Origin: CAZISM01 sp964541895
GTDB lineage: Bacteria; Zhuqueibacterota; Zhuqueibacteria; Residuimicrobiales; Residuimicrobiaceae
Assembly: GCA_964541895.1 (NCBI GenBank)
Contig: CAZISM010000004.1
Coordinates: forward strand, 1 to 64,000
Direction: 5' to 3'
DNA: 64,000 bases
Shown: piece by piece, positions 61,916-64,000 of the stretch
How the letters are laid out: each line of letters begins with the position of its first letter
Numbering within the stretch: the first letter of the stretch is position 1
The notes under the pieces: generated by a model
The model's input: only the letters and a program-made list of their open reading frames with translations
Databases searched by the model: none
Told to the model about the DNA's origin: nothing
Program-made: the position numbers and the translations under genes

Positions 61916-62689
61916 ATGTCCAGCGAATCATATGCCATCGTACGTCCGGTCAGCCGCAGCATTGCCCGTTGCGAATTAACCCATCTGCACAGAGAAGCCA
62001 TTGACCTGGAACGCGCGCGAGCGCAGCACCAGGCCTACACACGGTGCCTGCAGGAGGCCGGCTATGTGCTCATTGAATTGGCGGAACAGGCCGATTTGCC
62101 CGACGCTGTTTTTGTGGAAGACACAGCCATCGTTCTCGACGAGCTCGCCATCATCACGCGTCCTGGTGCGGTCAGCCGTCGGCCCGAACTCCCGTCTGTT
62201 GCACAGGCGCTCCTCCCCTTTCGCACCCCAAAGAGTCTTCTTGCACCTGCTACACTCGATGGCGGCGACGTTCTGATTATGGGGCGAACGCTGTTTGTCG
62301 GCCTCTCTTTGCGCACCAATGAAGAGGGGACGCGCCAGCTCGCTGATCAGGTCAGGCCGTTTGGCTACAACGTCGTGCCGGTCCCGATCCACGGCTGTCT
62401 GCATCTGAAATCCGCTGTGAGCCGAATCGCGCCGGACCGGCTGCTGTTGAATCCGGATTGGCTCGATGTGACCTGCTTTAAAGATTATTACAGCATAGCG
62501 GTCGCTTCTGACGAACCCCACGCCGCCAACGCGCTGCCGCTGGAAGATACCATCCTCTTTCCGGACGCCTTTCCCCGCACAGCTGAATCCCTGCTCCGGC
62601 ACGGCCTGCCGCTGCGTCTACTGGATATGAGCGAACTGGCCAAGGCCGAGGGCGCTGTGACCTGCTGCAGTATTATTTTCAGGAGGTGA
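61916..62689 (+). CDS. dimethylarginine dimethylaminohydrolase-like amidinotransferase-fold enzyme
   Basis: 257 aa with the pentein fold. The catalytic Cys is in the C-terminal block EGAVTCCSIIF (about residue 250), the His in IHGCLHLKSAVSRIAP (about 162) and the acidic residues in LPDAVFVEDTAIVLDELAII. The start aligns with PVSRSIARCELTH. DDAH hydrolyses methylated arginines to citrulline and an amine; bacterial relatives may act on other guanidino compounds. Its stop overlaps the region of the next gene's ribosome site. Exact substrate not predictable. Confidence 0.83.
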   Translation: MSSESYAIVRPVSRSIARCELTHLHREAIDLERARAQHQAYTRCLQEAGYVLIELAEQADLPDAVFVEDTAIVLDELAIITRPGAVSRRPELPSVAQALLPFRTPKSLLAPATLDGGDVLIMGRTLFVGLSLRTNEEGTRQLADQVRPFGYNVVPVPIHGCLHLKSAVSRIAPDRLLLNPDWLDVTCFKDYYSIAVASDEPHAANALPLEDTILFPDAFPRTAESLLRHGLPLRLLDMSELAKAEGAVTCCSIIFRR

Positions 62690-62691
62690 AC

Positions 62692-63153
62692 ATGGCGATG
62701 TTTCAGATAATCCGCCGTACGGACATTGCGGCGCCGCTGGATCAGGTCTGGGATTTTTTTGCCAGGCCGGAAAACCTCGACCGGCTCACACCGCCGGACC
62801 TCTCCTTTCGCATCGTCACCGCTGATGTCGGCCGCATGTACAGCGGCCAAATCATCGAATACAGAATCAGAATATTCCCTCTCCTGTGGGTGCGCTGGCT
62901 TACCGAGATCAAACATGTCGCAGAGGGCCGATACTTTGTCGACGAGCAGCGCATCGGTCCTTATAAATTCTGGCACCATGAACACCGTTTTGAATCGTTG
63001 CCGAACGGCCAGGTGCGCATGCAGGATCTGGTCAACTATGATGTGGGTTGGGGATGGATCGGCGTTCTGCTGAACACCCTGGTCATCAGGCGGCGTCTGA
63101 ATTATATCTTTGATTATCGCCAGCGGGTTATTACAGGATTGTTCGGCGGCTAG
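62692..63153 (+). CDS. SRPBCC-family ligand-binding protein
   Basis: 153 aa with the START-like helix-grip fold: IIRRTDIAAPLDQVWDFFAR, PENLDRLTPPDLSFRIV, GQIIEYRIRIFPLLWVRWLT and WHHEHRFESLPNGQVRMQDL. In cyanobacterial and other relatives it is called a cyclase/dehydrase-like or coenzyme Q-binding-like protein; ligand unknown. ATG 62692 has the perfect AGGAGG that overlaps the DDAH stop, so the two are translationally linked. It converges with the M55 gene 3 bp away. Confidence 0.8.
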   Translation: MAMFQIIRRTDIAAPLDQVWDFFARPENLDRLTPPDLSFRIVTADVGRMYSGQIIEYRIRIFPLLWVRWLTEIKHVAEGRYFVDEQRIGPYKFWHHEHRFESLPNGQVRMQDLVNYDVGWGWIGVLLNTLVIRRRLNYIFDYRQRVITGLFGG

Positions 63154-63156
63154 CCG

Positions 63157-63972
63157 CTAGGGGCGGGCCAATCGATAGAGCGCAAGAAATTTACGGTACA
63201 TCTCGGGATAGGTGGAAGCGGTGCAGGTCAGCGTGCGGCTATCGAGACGATCGGATTCCGGCAGCAGCGCACCGAGATCCGCCGATTCGGCCCTCTGATA
63301 AGTAACGGTCAGCTGCAGCGGTTGCTCAAAGTAAACCGGTGTGATGTCCGCTGCCTGGCGAACGGCGAGTTCAGCGGAACTGCGAATGTCAGCTAATGAG
63401 GTGTGAAAAGGCCGGCACAACGCCGAATAGCGTCCCCGGCCCTCCTTGACGATCACCGCATGAATGTGCGGAATCAGCTCTTTGGCTTCCGCTGCCATGG
63501 TCTGATCGCCGCTGACCAGAACCGCCGGCACACGATAAAATCCCGCCAGTCCCGCGTTGAGGCCGAATTCTCCTACCGGCCGACCATTGATCAGCACCTG
63601 TTCGAACATGGAGTAGGCAAAAATGTGATCATGGATGGCGTTGGCGGTGCCATATTTGGCATGATAGCCGATAAAAAAGGCTGCGCGATACGAGTCGTCC
63701 AGCTCCTGCACCATGGAATAGGGCTTCATGGTGCCGGTGCCTAATCGGGCCTGCGGGTGCAGTCGATCCACCGGCAGATTGGTCATGGTATTGTGCGAAT
63801 CGTTGACCACGACCTCGGTGGCGCCGGCGGCCACAGCGCCCTCCACAGCGGCGTTGACCTCCTGTATCATCCATTCACGCGCCATCGCGTACTCTCTCGC
63901 CTGCGGATCCACGTGCTCTTTGAGGACAACCCCGTTCACCCCTTCCATATCGGCGGAAATATAAATCTTCAT
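63157..63972 (-). CDS. dppA: M55-family D-aminopeptidase
   Basis: 271 aa zinc peptidase that trims D-amino-acid peptides, of the DppA type. Metal and active-site blocks are KIYISADMEGVNGVVLKEHV with Asp-x-Glu-Gly, TEVVVNDSHNTMTNL with the metal Asp and His, AAFFIGYHAKYGTANAIHDH with metal His, and EFGLNAGLAGFYRVPAVLVS. ATG 63972 is the natural start. It ends convergent to SRPBCC. A role in recycling peptidoglycan peptides is plausible, and the nearby POT transporter would fit, but that link is inference. Confidence 0.87.
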   Translation of the reverse strand: MKIYISADMEGVNGVVLKEHVDPQAREYAMAREWMIQEVNAAVEGAVAAGATEVVVNDSHNTMTNLPVDRLHPQARLGTGTMKPYSMVQELDDSYRAAFFIGYHAKYGTANAIHDHIFAYSMFEQVLINGRPVGEFGLNAGLAGFYRVPAVLVSGDQTMAAEAKELIPHIHAVIVKEGRGRYSALCRPFHTSLADIRSSAELAVRQAADITPVYFEQPLQLTVTYQRAESADLGALLPESDRLDSRTLTCTASTYPEMYRKFLALYRLARP

Positions 63973-64000
63973 CTCTGTCTACTCCAGTACCAATCGGCCG

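Noticed and set aside
1..64000. CRISPR arrays, tRNA, rRNA or replication origin
   Set aside because: No regular repeat-spacer pattern, cloverleaf or rRNA-like sequence was noticed when reading; a dedicated RNA search could still find small RNAs.

Overview
The window looks like chromosomal DNA of an uncultured bacterium of the FCB/KSB1-like lineages, assembled from metagenome data. This rests on a Por/FlgD-type C-terminal secretion tail with the NYPNPFN signature on an exported peptidase, many exported glycoside hydrolases, a tetraheme cytochrome c3, two-component-propeller sensors and two 100-N scaffold gaps. The taxonomic placement is inference; no rRNA or tRNA gene was seen.

Region 1 (about 1-34.7 kb) is accessory and scarred. 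It holds a GH29 fucosidase, a GntR/YtrA-type regulator with a clear promoter/operator heading a six-gene ABC export operon, a PfpI-like gene, and a string of exported enzymes: a chimeric M28 peptidase, a phosphoesterase with leucine-rich repeats, a truncated DUF4838 protein, cytochrome c3, GH127, a GH43-like propeller, GH106 rhamnosidase and a GH99/71-like protein. It also holds a sugar-acid/sugar-alcohol catabolic cassette (dehydrogenase, FGGY kinase, SDR). Between them lie relics of at least four kinds of mobile element (group II intron reverse transcriptase, IS91, IS66 and an ISL3-like transposase), broken genes (membrane protein, beta-lactamase, metallo-beta-lactamase, DUF1801), and a dispersed two-part intergenic repeat, called A and B here. 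A lies directly upstream of six genes for exported proteins and always faces the same way relative to the gene. This is the most unusual signal in the window.

Region 2 (33.6-37.2 kb) has a tyrosine recombinase that lacks the expected nucleophile tyrosine. It lies next to a propeller/sigma-54 sensor pseudogene that is cut off exactly in the AAA+ domain beside the recombinase.

Region 3 (37.4-64 kb) is denser and healthier. It has three tandem exported paralogs, each with its own terminator, then a ygbA-like gene, dapF, a CHASE2 adenylate cyclase, an rlmB-type methyltransferase and a giant internally duplicated CPBP membrane protein. These are followed by an L,D-transpeptidase, a ThuA-like protein, GH92, a small monooxygenase, proA, hsp20 with an unusual inverted-repeat operator, a YdjC deacetylase, a GH78 rhamnosidase (with a duplicated contig end at a gap), a POT peptide transporter (with a gap), a SIS protein, a DDAH-like hydrolase, an SRPBCC protein and an M55 D-aminopeptidase.

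Taken together the enzymes suit a degrader of fucose-, arabinose-, rhamnose- and mannose-containing plant or microbial polysaccharides and of peptides. No SusC/SusD pair is seen.
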